Assembly: GCF_008831285.2 (NCBI RefSeq)
Contig: NC_045138.2
Coordinates: 6,293,205 to 6,357,204, forward strand
Source: Nymphaea colorata
Lineage: Eukaryota > Streptophyta > Magnoliopsida > Nymphaeales > Nymphaeaceae
Reading direction: 5' to 3'
Length of the DNA stretch: 64,000 nt
In this document: positions 10,891-20,869 of the stretch, in pieces
How the letters are laid out: the number at the start of each line of letters is the position of its first letter
How positions within the stretch are numbered: position 1 is the first letter of the stretch
The notes under the pieces: generated by a model
Databases searched by the model: none
Told to the model about the DNA's origin: nothing
The model's input: the letters and a program-made list of their open reading frames with translations, nothing else
Made by a program: the position numbers and the translations under genes

Positions 10891-11384
10891 ATAAATCAAA
10901 CTTCCTAGGCTTGTCAGAATGTGCCTTCTTTGTCAAAGCTGTTTTTTCCCACCTTAAGGAGCACTTATACATGTCACTATTTCCAATTCTTTGTTCTTCT
11001 ATCTTTCCATACCTTAAGGAGCACTTATACATGACACTTATACATGTGCCTTCTTTTATGAGAATAGAAGTTATCTTGCATGTTGAAGTTTACTCACCAA
11101 ATTGGACATATGATTCTCTCTTGTCCTCAGTGAACATAAGAGTACCATATGAAAAGATGCCTGACTTCTACAAGCTCAACAACAGGGACATCATAGAACA
11201 ATATAATTGAGCTTAGGCCAGCTTTGCCAGAACATCATTAAGAGCAAAGATAGTCTAAAAGTAGTATTTCTCTACTTCTGGCAAGCTCCTTATCTTGACT
11301 GTATGATCAAGCTGACCAACAAAAGAAGTGATCATCAGAATCCTCAAAATAAACCAGACACATGTTTTAAGGAACAAGTGTTGC
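10891..11384. other. Unclassified sequence with a short direct duplication
   Basis: The open frame 10887-11210 (+, 107 codons) has no recognisable domain. The 22-bp word 'ccttaaggagcacttatacatg' occurs at 10952-10973 and 11012-11033, and its tail is repeated a third time at 11034-11046. No second copy of this region occurs in the window. It may be more of the adjacent antisense retroelement, but I could not read a pol domain in it. Confidence 0.4.
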
Positions 11385-12430
11385 TGATGACAAAAAAAAG
11401 TGTCCTTCCTAGAAATGCCCGAGCTCATGGAATCTGAGCCTCGAAATAAAATGTTTGAACCCTCACTATCCATACTTGATGAAAATCAACTCACACCTAT
11501 GCATCTCTATTTCAATCCTCGTATTTTGCTTGACGCCATAGATCCTCTCCATGTCAAATCTTTGCATCTTTGCCCCTCCACCATAGGTAACCATTGCTCT
11601 CTCCCTCTCTCATCAGTGTTTGTCTGTTGTTTAGAGAGGCCTTGCAAAGCAGCCATATTTTTGTGTAGGTTTGTGAAGGTGGAGGAGTGATTCTGGAAGA
11701 GTGAAGGCTTTTTGTGCAGGCCTGTGAGAGAAGGAGAGGTGGTTCTCTTTGTTGGTCACAGAACTATTTCAACATAAGGGTTTTGAAGCTCTATTAATGG
11801 TGAAGGTGCACTTTAGGCTCTTTTCCTCCTCGTTTTCTTGTTTAGGATATGATATTCATCAAGGAAATTTCCTTTATTCTTATCTGCTAAAAGTTCTTCC
11901 TCATCATCGTCACCATCGTCAGTTGCTGTATTCAGGTAAACCCTAATTTTTCTATTTTGTGCTAGCACTCTGTGCAGCTGGGTCTTTTATGATTGCCTTC
12001 ATTCTCTCACACTGCCCTTCTCTTTCTTGGATCAAATAGTTCCAGATTTTCCATATTGATCTGAGAATTGTCGGGAGGGATTTCTAGCCGTTGGTTGGAT
12101 CGTACCTAGCTCATTCCCCTTTTCCTGTTTTTCTGGAACCGTTTGATCCAAGAAAGACGAGGGCAATGTGAGAGAAAGAAAGCAAGTAGAAAACCCATAT
12201 GTACTGAGTACAGGCAAAAAATGGAGAAATTAAGGTTTACTTGATTACAAAAACTGACGATGGTGATGATGATTTGGGAAAACTTGTAGCAGAGAAGGAC
12301 ATTTTATTTTGAGGCTCGCGTTCAAGGGGTTGGGGCATTTCCAGGAAGGATGACTTTTTGTTCTTCTTGGACAGAATGATGCTTTGTCGTCATTTGTTTT
12401 CTAGCCAGAAATGTTTAATTGTTAAAGATG
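11385..12430. repeat. Block X, copy X1, with large imperfect inverted repeat
   Basis: From about 11470 it is collinear with 39000-39950 (X2). An inverted repeat pairs 11860-12045 with 12125-12310; landmarks are 'ctttcttggatcaaatagttccag' on one side and 'ctggaaccgtttgatccaagaaag' on the other (both shortened in meaning to their 20-bp cores). A further outer arm pairs 11391-11450 ('tccttcctagaaatgcc', 'gagcctcgaaataaaatg') with 12303-12355. The left side carries about 400 bp (11460-11850) without a partner. The short frames 11400-11690 and 11749-11946 are not conserved as protein with domain content. Confidence 0.7.
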
Positions 12431-12700
12431 TGAAAGTAATTTCCATCAGAAAATGAAAAAAGAGTAATTGCCTCAGACATTCTAATTGTTAAAGATCTGA
12501 AAGTAAGTTCCAACAAAAAATGCAAAACCAAATTAAAAACCGCTTTGTTCTGATTAGCAGAAGGCTTTCAAAGACATTTGAGGACCAAACATCTTGTAAA
12601 TGGATAAAAAACAAGGCTTAGTGCAACTTTGTCAAAGAAAAACAATGCACAATCTTCAAATGAAACTTCCCAATTACTCAAGTTTTAGCCTAATGTGTCT
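12431..12700. repeat. Z-like block between X1 and P4
   Basis: The words 'agtaattgcctcagacat', 'aacatcttgtaaatgg' and 'gagacatttgagga'-like strings relate this stretch to Z1 (31570-31720) and Z2 (55480-55600). The copy is partial and diverged. No gene is visible. Confidence 0.5.
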
Positions 12701-12707
12701 ATGGGGG

Positions 12708-12728
12708 GTGTGTGTGTGTGTGTGTGTG

Positions 12729-12776
<48 letters not shown>
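12708..12776. repeat. (GT)n-(GA)n compound microsatellite
   Basis: A GT run at about 12708-12729 is followed by a GA run at about 12732-12774. It lies immediately before the left arm of P4. Confidence 0.95.
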
Positions 12777-12782
<6 letters not shown>

Positions 12783-12789
12783 ATGAGGT

Positions 12790-13837
12790 GGAGGGGGCCA
12801 CCGCAAGAGAAGGAGCATCAGATAATCAATGGCCATGGTGGGGAGACGTAATGTCTTCTTGTCATTCGCAGTGTTATCTCCTTCGTTATTCAAGCCCTCC
12901 TCCTCTTTTTGTGTGCATGTGATTGTCTATTTGATAAGAGCGGCCCTTGCCAACAACATTTCGGAGAGAAAAGGGCATGTCCTCTGCTTTATGTTTTCTC
13001 TCTTCTTTCTTCATTTATATATTTTTCCATTCTCTTTCCTTCGTACTTATTCCTTTCTCCCTCCCTCTCTCTTCCTTCTTGTTGTTCAAGGGGATAATAA
13101 GCAATGGCATAATAGGAAACACCTCATATTAATCATGGTGTTGAGTTCCTCTTAAAATCCTTTTTTCTCTTGTTCAGCTCCCCTTTTCCTCTATTTCTTT
13201 TTTGCTATTTCATTATTCCTTCTCTCTCTAACGCACATGATATATATACATAGTGAGAGAGAAATAGGTATAAGGAATACAAAAAGAAATAGAAAAGGTG
13301 GCTCAAAAAGATAGAAAAGGTCATAAGGTGGTCACTGCAGCATGCATAACATGAGGTCCCTACGAGACCATTGCTCATTATCTCCTTAAGCAAAGAGAGA
13401 GAAGAGAGAGAGGGTGAGAAAGGAATTAGAGAAAAAATACGAAGGAAAGAGAACACAAAAAAATATGAAGACAGAAAAGCAGAAGAATGAGAACAAAAAG
13501 AAGAGGACGTGACCTTCTCTCTCAACTGCTGCCAACAAGTGGCACTATTCTCACACAAATGCACATAAACAGAAACAGGAGGAGGGCCAAAGTACTGGGG
13601 GAGAGAATAGTGCTAGTGCTGAGGAATCATCCTCTTTCCCTGTTGTGGCTGTTGATGATCTGGCAATCCTTCTCTCTAGGTACCCACTTCCACCTCCTCA
13701 TGTCTTTCTCTCACTCGATGTCACTCTCGTTAAGGAAAAAATAGGGTTATTTGGGAGCTTTATTCAAAGAACGCCTACTGTTTTCCTTCGACAAAGTTGC
13801 AATAAGCTTTGTTTTCGACCCGTTTTCGAGTTGTTTG
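12790..13837. repeat. Block P, copy P4: foldback with ~350-bp arms (5' part)
   Basis: The left arm, about 12800-13140, is related in reverse complement to about 13375-13690. Both, when read outward-in, give Ser/Phe-rich peptides with SSFFxYIFF...LFKGIxSNGxxG (13000-13130 plus; 13400-13560 minus). The spacer holds a small palindrome 'ctctctctaacgcacatgatat...tagtgagagag'. The shared tail starts near 13790. The block is cut at 13833-13837 (GTTTG) by the LTR element and resumes at 19884. It encodes no recognisable protein; a hairpin transcript is possible. Confidence 0.7.
13833..13837. repeat. Target site duplication GTTTG (left)
   Basis: GTTTG lies directly before the 5' LTR and is repeated directly after the 3' LTR (19884-19888). 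The uninterrupted duplicate P5 has a single GTTTG at 41621-41625 in the same context, 'ttttcgagttgtttgatcc'. Confidence 0.97.
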
Positions 13838-14311
13838 TGTAAGATCATTTGGTGGGCCGACATACGTCTATGAGGAATTTCAGACATTATGGCTGTCTTA
13901 ACGTAAATATCCGCTTAAGTGATTGCATTTTGGGATATTACGTCATTTTAGATGGTATGGGGTAATTTTGAAATGTATAGATACCGGTACGAAATTACGG
14001 ACTCTTTGATGGGTGGAATCCGTAATTGTCTTTATTATAAAATGCTAGTGGTCCCTGGGGTCGTGAAAGGGTTGCCAGAAACATTGGTTTCTAGGGTTTT
14101 CCTCTTCCCCATCTGAGAGAGACCTCAAGCGCGCCGCACGTACCCTAGAAGACCTGCTGCGATCTTACCGTGCACCAGATCAGATGGATTCAGGTACGCT
14201 TCCGCTTCAGTTTAAGGTTTCGTTTATTTCAATGATTTAGCAAGAGCATGATCCTGTTTTAGGGTATATACGTTTGGTTTTGTATATGCGTTATGGGGAG
14301 AAATCCCAACA
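13838..14311 (+). repeat. 5' LTR of the Copia element
   Basis: It is 474 bp, starting TG and ending CA. It has the same length as the 3' LTR (19410-19883). Differences seen include positions near 13864, 13866, 13926, 13984, 13997, 14012, 14047, 14103, 14150 and 14167. It should contain the promoter and polyadenylation signal; 'tttattataaaatgctag' near 14032 is a plausible TATA region, with transcription starting downstream. Confidence 0.96.
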
Positions 14312-14313
14312 TT

Positions 14314-14326
14314 TGGTATCAGAGCC
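14314..14326 (+). promoter_or_regulatory. Primer binding site for initiator tRNA-Met
   Basis: TGGTATCAGAGCC begins two bases after the 5' LTR. It is the standard plant Copia primer site complementary to the 3' end of initiator tRNA-Met. Confidence 0.95.
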
Positions 14327-14419
14327 TATGTTCTTTGTTAAATCGTTGATCTTTTGGATGATTTTGTGCGTCATTCTTCCCATTCGGATGTTCCCCCTTC
14401 TGGTTTTTTGTCTGCAAGT

Positions 14420-15180
14420 TTTTCAAAAAAAAAGAAAAAAAAGGGCAAGCAACGGAAGCCGTCGGGCTTCCATTGCAGCTACAGGAAGGGGGAATAGGGA
14501 AGGGCGACGGAGGTGCAAGGAAGGGCGTCGGCCGGCCATTAGGTGACAGCCGAACCTAGCGTCCTTGCGCCACCCGCCGGCGGCCACCCACGCCGTTGGG
14601 TGGCCTGCCGGTGGGTTATTCGTCGCCGTCTCAACAAAACATAAGAAAAGGGGACCGTAGGATAGGCGACGGCTGGGAGGGACGATGGCAGGCGTAGGGA
14701 GACCGCCGGCGACTTAGTTGTCGCCGGACGGACCCATGCGACACGCCGGCGCCCACCCAACGTCTCCGCTTCCCTGCAGGTGGCTTTCTGGCTATCGTTT
14801 CAGCTGCCCAAAACCAGAAAAGGGGCAGAATGTAGAAGGAGGGGAAACCGACCAGAATCGGCCGGTTTTCGTCGGGCGTTGACCCGCCATCGAGGCGGCC
14901 GACGTCCGGCGACGCTGGCGGCACCCGCCGGCGGCCACCCACGGTGTTGGGTGGCCTGCAGGTGGAGCTTCACCGCCCGCCTGCCGTTCGGCAGGCGAGC
15001 GGTGGAGACGACGCCCACGACCGCTCGCGCGGTCGAGCGGGCGGGTCGGCCCGGGTCGGGTCGTGACAGACCCGATCCGGATCCAACAGTTTATTTTAAA
15101 AAAAAAAAAAAAAAATTCGTTCGCCCGCCCGCCAGCCCGCTTTAAGTTTTTCGGACCGGATCGGGTCCTACCAGACTCGA
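14420..15180. other. GC-rich untranslated leader segment with internal direct repeat
   Basis: This GC-rich segment of about 760 bp lies in otherwise AT-rich DNA. A unit of about 50 bp containing 'gcggccacccacg' and 'ttgggtggcctgc' occurs at 14567-14617 and 14918-14967, and each copy can fold because ccaccca faces tgggtgg. Part of it recurs near 14735-14780. Arg-rich open frames on both strands (14539-14760, 14631-14942, 14780-15145) are a consequence of GC richness and repeat each other. It ends at an A run (15098-15114). It may be captured DNA. Confidence 0.75.
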
Positions 15181-15560
15181 CCCGTACCCATACGGTTTTT
15201 TTTTAAACAGAACCGGTTCATTAAGTTTAGAACTGATTCCGTTTGATTTAGAACCGGTTCGCACCTTTTTGAACCGATTCGTGCCCTTTTTAGACCGGTT
15301 CAGTTGTTTTTTAGACCGGTTCGGACATTTAAAACCCGATTCGGACCATTTTGGGACGGGTTCATTCAGTTTTTAACCTATTTTTGCCATTTTTTTAACC
15401 GGTTCATTGGGTTTTGGAACCGATACGGTTTAATTTTTAACGGTTCGTCCAATTTTTGACCGGTCCACCCCTATTTAGGGGCATGTGGGTGTTTTTGTTG
15501 TAGTTTAAGAACAATACGGGCCACTTTAAGGCCGATTCAGTGGTTCTTGACATACTTAAG
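15180..15560. repeat. Array of degenerate ACCGGTTC motifs in the retrotransposon leader
   Basis: About a dozen versions of (A/G)ACCG(G/A)TTC(G/A) occur at spacings of roughly 20-40 bp, for example near 15209, 15252, 15273, 15293, 15315 and 15398, each followed by a T-rich stretch. The core AACCGGTT is a palindrome and contains two overlapping MYB-type AACNG cores. Function is not known. Confidence 0.7.
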
Positions 15561-16192
15561 CACAATTATGGTATCGGTTTATAAAATTTTGGACACTTTT
15601 GGGCCCCTTTTATTGGATCATTTTGGTTTTGGAATCAATATAGGGCAAATTTGTATGTAAATTTTAATTCATGTATCATGTTTTGCATGTTATTAAAATT
15701 GTGTATGTGCTTTAGATGAATGTTTGGATTATGAATTTGATCTTTGGCCATGTCTGTTGTTTGAAATGAGTAAGTGTGTATTTTATGTAGCCAAAGTGAC
15801 CTCTGTTGTACGAATTTGCTTGTTTTAAACATTAGATGATAATATACTTGATCCATGCGAACAATAATCAGCCCAAAGGAGGATTGTTGTTTGGTCAGGT
15901 TTAAGTATACAGGGCAATGAATATGTGATAATTTTTTTAGGTTTCCATGTGAATAGCGAGTCAATCCAAAGATAGGCTCGTTGTTTGACAGAGTTAATTA
16001 TCTATATTCATTGTTGACCAAGAATGCCACTTGCAGTTAATATTTCAATCCAAATATTGGATATTAGCGTTGCACCGGTACCTTGTGATGGGTTTTGGGC
16101 CATTGTGTTTAAATTCATTTATATTTGTTATTTCATCTTTGTACATGTATTGATTGTGAGTATGTTTGGTATTTTGGTTTGTTCTTTGTACA
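15560..16192. other. Remaining leader of the Copia element
   Basis: This AT-rich sequence between the motif array and the gag start has only short frames (for example 15635-15964 minus and 16024-16239 plus), none with a recognisable domain. It forms the last part of an unusually long (about 1.9 kb) 5' leader. Confidence 0.6.
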
Positions 16193-17974
16193 ATGAGTTC
16201 TGCTTCCATGATATTTGCAAATTTGAGTACTATTACTGAGATAAATGATTCAATTCTTATAAGTAAGAAAAGAAAGACAGTTATAGAAGTTGCCATTGAC
16301 CAATCATCCGTTAAGAAACAGAAGAAGCATAAGGAAGGCCTTTTAGGCTGCTTCTTTTGTAAGGGTAAAGGTCATATAAAGAAGGATTGTACTAAGTTTC
16401 ACGCATGGCGTGAAAAGAAGGATACACTTCTCACTTTGGTTTGTTCTGAGGTTAATTTAACTTTAGTACCCGGAAACACTTGGTGGGTAGATTCAGGTGC
16501 TACTACTCACATAAGTGTCTCTATGCAAGGCTGCCTACATTGTCGAACGCCAAATGATGCTGAAAGATTCATCTATATAGGCGATGGCAAGAAGGCAAAA
16601 GTTGAAGCCATAGCAGATTTTCGGTTGTTGTTAAAGACTGGTTGTTATTTGAATTTGACAGAAACTTATGTGGTGCCGTCTTTTAGACGGAATTTAGTTT
16701 CTATTTCCTCATTGGACAAATTTGGTTACTATTGTTCATTTGGAGGAAATAAATTCAAGCTGTTTCTGCACTCAAATTTGATTGCCACTGGTTCTTTATC
16801 TAGTAGCGATAACCTCTATTTGCTTGATACAGTTGCTTCATATCATGAGACCTTGCATGTTACGTCCAGTGGTACTAAAGGACAATTAGCCAATGAGAAT
16901 TCTGCTATGTTATGGCATAGGCGCTTAGGACATATCTCTGAAAAGAGAATAAAAAGGCTTATGTCAAATGGAATTCTTGGGTCCCTTGATTTTGCAGACT
17001 TTAATGTTTGCATTGAATGTATAAAGGGAAAACGAATAAACATTAAGAAAACAGGTGCAAGTAGAGCTTTAGATGTCTTAGAACTGATTCATACGGATGT
17101 TTGTGGTCCATTCCCTACGGCTTGTTGGAATCGACAACAATATTTTATCACGTTCATAGACAATTATTCTTGTTATGGCTACCTCTATTTGATTCATGAG
17201 AAGTCTCAATCCTTAGACGTTTTCAAGTCATTTAAAGCCGAAGTTGAGAATCAATTAGGCAAAATGATTAAAGCCGTTAGATCTGACCGTGGTGGTGAAT
17301 ACTATGGTAGATTTGATGGATCAGGTGAACAACGTCCAGGGCCTTTCGCTAAGTACCTAGAGGAATGCGGTATAGTCCCTCAATACACCATGTCGGGTTC
17401 TCCCAGAATGAATGGTGTAGCTGAGAGACGAAACATGACTCTTATGGGTATGGTAAGGAGTATGATTAATCATTCTACCTTACCAGAGTCCCTCTGGGGA
17501 GAGGCATTAAAGACTGCAACTTATATTCTAAATAGAGTGCCATCAAAAGCAGTACCGAAAACCCCATATGAATTGTGGACAGGCAAAACGCCTAGTATGA
17601 GGCATTTTCATATTTGGGGATGTCCAGCTGAAGCAAGGCCATATAGGCCAAGCGAAAGAAAACTGGACTCTAAGACGGTTAGCTGTTACTTTGTTGGGTA
17701 TTTTGAAAGGTCAATGGGTTATAAGTTTTATAATCCATCCAGTAAGTCTTTCTTTGAAACGGGAAATGCCCATTTCTTTGAGGATATTGAGTTTGGGGGA
17801 GGTGATCAGGTTAGAAACATTGCCTTTGAAGAGGGACCTGAGTCCACTCATACAGGTGTTGTAAGCAACAGTCAGGTATTCATTCCTGCAATTGTTTCAT
17901 CAACATATTCAGAAGAAGGCAATGATGTCGATCTCCATACTGAAGAACAAACTCAACAACCTCAAGAAAATTAG
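16193..17974 (+). CDS. Copia polyprotein, gag-deleted: zinc knuckle, protease, integrase
   Basis: The frame is open upstream to 16166, but the first ATG in family context is 16193 ([14 protein letters not shown]), giving 593 residues. Numbering from that Met: a CCHC knuckle (Cys53, Cys56, His61, Cys66 in [14 protein letters not shown]), a retropepsin site [12 protein letters not shown] (about 97-108), GAG-pre/integrase zinc residues His242, His247, Cys273 and Cys276, and integrase catalytic Asp302 (HTDVCG), Asp365 (RSDRGGEY) and Glu411 (NGVAERR). The insertion [14 protein letters not shown] sits between the last two, as in one common plant Copia lineage. Between residue 20 and the knuckle nearly all of the gag capsid region is missing. 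The frame stops at TAG just before a fragment of reverse transcriptase. No stop interrupts it. Confidence 0.92.
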   Translation: MSSASMIFANLSTITEINDSILISKKRKTVIEVAIDQSSVKKQKKHKEGLLGCFFCKGKGHIKKDCTKFHAWREKKDTLLTLVCSEVNLTLVPGNTWWVDSGATTHISVSMQGCLHCRTPNDAERFIYIGDGKKAKVEAIADFRLLLKTGCYLNLTETYVVPSFRRNLVSISSLDKFGYYCSFGGNKFKLFLHSNLIATGSLSSSDNLYLLDTVASYHETLHVTSSGTKGQLANENSAMLWHRRLGHISEKRIKRLMSNGILGSLDFADFNVCIECIKGKRINIKKTGASRALDVLELIHTDVCGPFPTACWNRQQYFITFIDNYSCYGYLYLIHEKSQSLDVFKSFKAEVENQLGKMIKAVRSDRGGEYYGRFDGSGEQRPGPFAKYLEECGIVPQYTMSGSPRMNGVAERRNMTLMGMVRSMINHSTLPESLWGEALKTATYILNRVPSKAVPKTPYELWTGKTPSMRHFHIWGCPAEARPYRPSERKLDSKTVSCYFVGYFERSMGYKFYNPSSKSFFETGNAHFFEDIEFGGGDQVRNIAFEEGPESTHTGVVSNSQVFIPAIVSSTYSEEGNDVDLHTEEQTQQPQEN

Positions 17975-17980
17975 GTAGAG

Positions 17981-19014
17981 ATGTCACTAAGAAAATCCAT
18001 ATATGGACTAAAGCAAGTTTTCCAGTCAATGGTATTACAAACTTCATCAAGTTATAGTTTCATTTGGTTTCGAAATTAATATGGTTGATGAATGTGTATA
18101 CCAAAAGTTCAGTGGGGGCAAATTTATCTTTCTAGTTTTATATGTCGATGATATATTGTTGGCAAGTAATGATGTTGGCATATTGCATGAAACTAAGATT
18201 TTTAGTCAACAAAGTTTGACATGAAGGATCTTGGTTGTGCATCTTTTGTATTGGGGATCCAAATATTTCGAGATCGTTCTCGGGGTATTCTTATATCATC
18301 ACAAAAGACCTACATTGATAAGGTGCTTCAGCAATATGACATGAAAGATTGTAAACCATGAAAGACTCCAGTTGCTAAAGGAGACAAGTTTAGTCTCAAA
18401 CAGTGCCCTAAAAGTAAAATCGAATCTAAAGTAATGGAAATGATTCCCTATTTGTCTGTTGTGGGAAGCCTTATGTATGTTTACGTTTGTACTCGTTTGG
18501 ATATTGCATTTATCATTGGAATGTTAGGCAGATACTTAAGTGATCCTACTATGGGTCATTGGAAAGCAGCCAAAAGAGTTTTGAGGTACTTAAAAAGAAC
18601 ATAAGATTTTATGCTTACATACAGGAAGTCAGACCAGTGGGAGATCATTGGGTATTCAGATTCTGACTTTGCTGGGTGCCAAGATAATGGCATCTAATCA
18701 GGTTTTGTGATTGCAGAATTTTGTCACGAGGCTGCACATTTTGTATGGTATAGAAAGACCACTAAGGTTCTTGTGTGACAATAATTCAGCAGTTATGTAC
18801 TCTTATAACAGCCACAATTTGTCAAAGTCGAAGCACATCGACATTAAGTTTTTGGGCTGTTAAAGAGGGGATACAGAATGGTCAGGTGTCTTTAGAGCAT
18901 ATTGGGACAAACTCTATGATTGCGGATCCGCTTACCAAGGGTTTAACACATAAGGTCTTTCACGAACATGTTGTTCATATGGGGGTGTTATCCTTGGATG
19001 ATGTGCTGGTTTAG
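17981..19014 (+). pseudogene. Broken reverse transcriptase and RNase H of the Copia element
   Basis: It enters directly at RKSIYGLKQ, so the first ~200 residues of reverse transcriptase (including the DVKTAFLNG region) are absent. After a frame change near 18030 it reads FEINMVDECVYQKF and FIFLVLYVDDILLAS, with an intact YVDD box (18138-18149). Another frame change near 18205 precedes KDLGCASFVLGIQIFRD. RNase H begins GYSDSDFAGC (near 18650) but contains stops and a deletion joining VWYRKTT to DNNSAV near 18770. The tail GTNSMIADPLTKGL (18903-18944) is the usual C-terminus. It is clearly inactive. Confidence 0.9.
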
Positions 19015-19397
19015 TGGGAGTTTGTATTTTGTTTACTCTTATGTATGGACACATATTCAGTTTTCTGCAGAATAAAGTTTAAAATTCTTTGGTTCCATTC
19101 TGTGTTTATATTTTGATTTCCATAAAGGTTTTAAAGTTGGACCAGTTGAGAATAGACATGTTGTAATCACATTACATGTAATTCTCATGCTCTACATCCA
19201 TATCAGATCTATGTCATTGATTATGTTAACATTTGTGATCATTGAAGGTTTAGCTAACTTTGGATATAGCGAAAGCCGCTTTGGTTCTGTGTTGATATGA
19301 TCATGGACGAGATTGGTGAAATGACGTTTAATAAGATAGCAGTTATGAGCTCTTATGGTTTTGTGTAATGTCTGAATGTATTAAGACATATTTGGCC

Positions 19398-19409
19398 TAA
19401 GTGGGAGAT
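19398..19409 (+). promoter_or_regulatory. Polypurine tract
   Basis: TAAGTGGGAGAT abuts the 3' LTR and matches the usual AAGTGGGAGATTG... Copia context that primes plus-strand synthesis. Confidence 0.85.
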
Positions 19410-19883
19410 TGTAAGATCATTTGGTGGGCCGACATATGCCTATGAGGAATTTCAGACATTATGGCTGTCTTAACGTAAATATCCGCTTAAGTGATTGCAT
19501 TTTGAGATATTACGTCATTTTAGATGGTATGGGGTAATTTTGAAATGTATAGATATCGGTACGAAATTGCGGACTCTTTGATGGTTGGAATCCGTAATTG
19601 TCTTTATTATAAAATGGTAGTGGTCCCTGGGGTCGTGAAAGGGTTGCCAGAAACATTGGTTTCTAGGGTTTTCCTTTTCCCCATCTGAGAGAGACCTCAA
19701 GCGCGCCGCACGTACCCTGGAAGACCTGCTGCGATCTTCCCGTGCACCAGATCAGATGGATTCAGGTACGCTTCCGCTTCAGTTTAAGGTTTCGTTTATT
19801 TCAATGATTTAGCAAGAGCATGATCCTGTTTTAGGGTATATACGTTTGGTTTTGTATATGCGTTATGGGGAGAAATCCCAACA
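19410..19883 (+). repeat. 3' LTR of the Copia element
   Basis: It is 474 bp, TGTAAGATC to CCCAACA, equal in length to the 5' LTR. It is followed at once by the second GTTTG (19884-19888) and then by the continuation of block P. Confidence 0.96.
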
Positions 19884-20500
19884 GTTTGATCCTTCAATGT
19901 TTTTGAAAATCTGATAGTAATTAGAGTAGAGTATTTTTAATTTGGTTTTGAGCTTTCTTCTGTAGAAATTGTTGTGACATTGTATCCCTAAGGAAGTTGG
20001 CACAATAGAAGGGGTAGATGTTTGTAGATTACTCCATTGGTTATTCACGGGGCATCAACTTCTTGTGTTGCAAAAAGTGGATACTGATATCCAAGTTGAA
20101 GCATAACATACGTGTATGTGCATCAAAAGTAGGTCTGGTACCTAGGGAAGATGGTGGCTTGTCTCTCTTGTTAAGCGGCATGATAAACTACTCCTCCTAC
20201 TATTCAACAAATTACTGTGAAGTTTTACTCTGCCCAAGGCAGTTGGTCTCTTTCCATTCATTGAACCCATACCACGTGCACCACATCATTTTCAGCTCAT
20301 TTCAACATAACCTTAATAAGTGATGCAAAATCCTATGTTGACCATCTCCATGCCTTCTTAATTAAAATGTCCACCACTCCATTCTATCATGCAAGACTGA
20401 AGGCCTTATGCATATGACAAATCATGGAGCAAACTTTATGAAAGAAGGTGCCAGGATTGCAGAAAATTTTAAATATGAAAAGACGATGTCCTGACCACTG
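19884..20500 (+). repeat. Block P, copy P4 (3' part after the retrotransposon)
   Basis: The sequence continues the P tail that stopped at 13837: 'gatccttcaatgttttt', 'gacattgtatccctaag', 'gggcatcaacttcttgtg', and the 'catggagcaaactttatg' word. It matches 41626-42020 and 5650-6222. Confidence 0.85.
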
Positions 20501-20869
20501 GATGAAAGGCACCACAAATCCATTCTTCATATAACAAACCTCTGCTCCAAGAATAGAAGCCAGTGGTACGTTTTTGTTTCTGTACGTAATTCCATCTTTC
20601 GTTTGTGTTCATGTTGGTGATTTCTGATGGGAATGAAGCAGGACGTCCCCCCGGTTCCCCCCACCAACCAAGTGAGACACCAACCACGCCCCTTCCCTTT
20701 CTCCGATCATCAAGCCCCCTTATCCCTTTCTTTTTCTTTCATCCCCCCATCCCGTTCTTTCTAATTGAACAAAAAAAGGAAGCCCAGGATGTTTGTTTGA
20801 AGTGGCGAAGGGAGAGAAAGTACAAAAAATGTAAGTATGTTGTTTGATTGGTGCCCCCACTATGGAAGG
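20501..20869. other. Unassigned spacer, C-rich in part
   Basis: This is about 370 bp with a pyrimidine-rich stretch (20650-20770) and an open frame 20605-20847 (Pro/Ser/Phe-rich, no domain). The duplicate at about 42050 lacks most of it, so it may be an insertion in P4/Y1. Confidence 0.4.

Larger units (their letters stand above)
13838..19883 (+). mobile_element. Copia LTR retrotransposon, complete ends, internally deleted (6,046 bp)
   Basis: Two 474-bp LTRs starting TGTAAGATC and ending CCCAACA enclose a primer site, a long leader, a 593-codon frame with zinc knuckle, protease and integrase, and a broken reverse transcriptase/RNase H tail. It is flanked by the 5-bp duplication GTTTG. The two LTRs differ at about ten positions by eye (roughly 2 percent), so insertion is younger than the duplication that produced P4 and P5. 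Most of gag, the N-terminal half of reverse transcriptase and part of RNase H are missing. It therefore could move only with proteins supplied by another copy. Confidence 0.97.

Noticed and set aside
14539-15145. Arg/Pro-rich open frames on both strands
   Set aside because: They overlap each other on opposite strands, repeat the same start (MGGRRRV) because of the DNA repeat, and lie in a GC-rich retrotransposon leader where stops are rare by composition.
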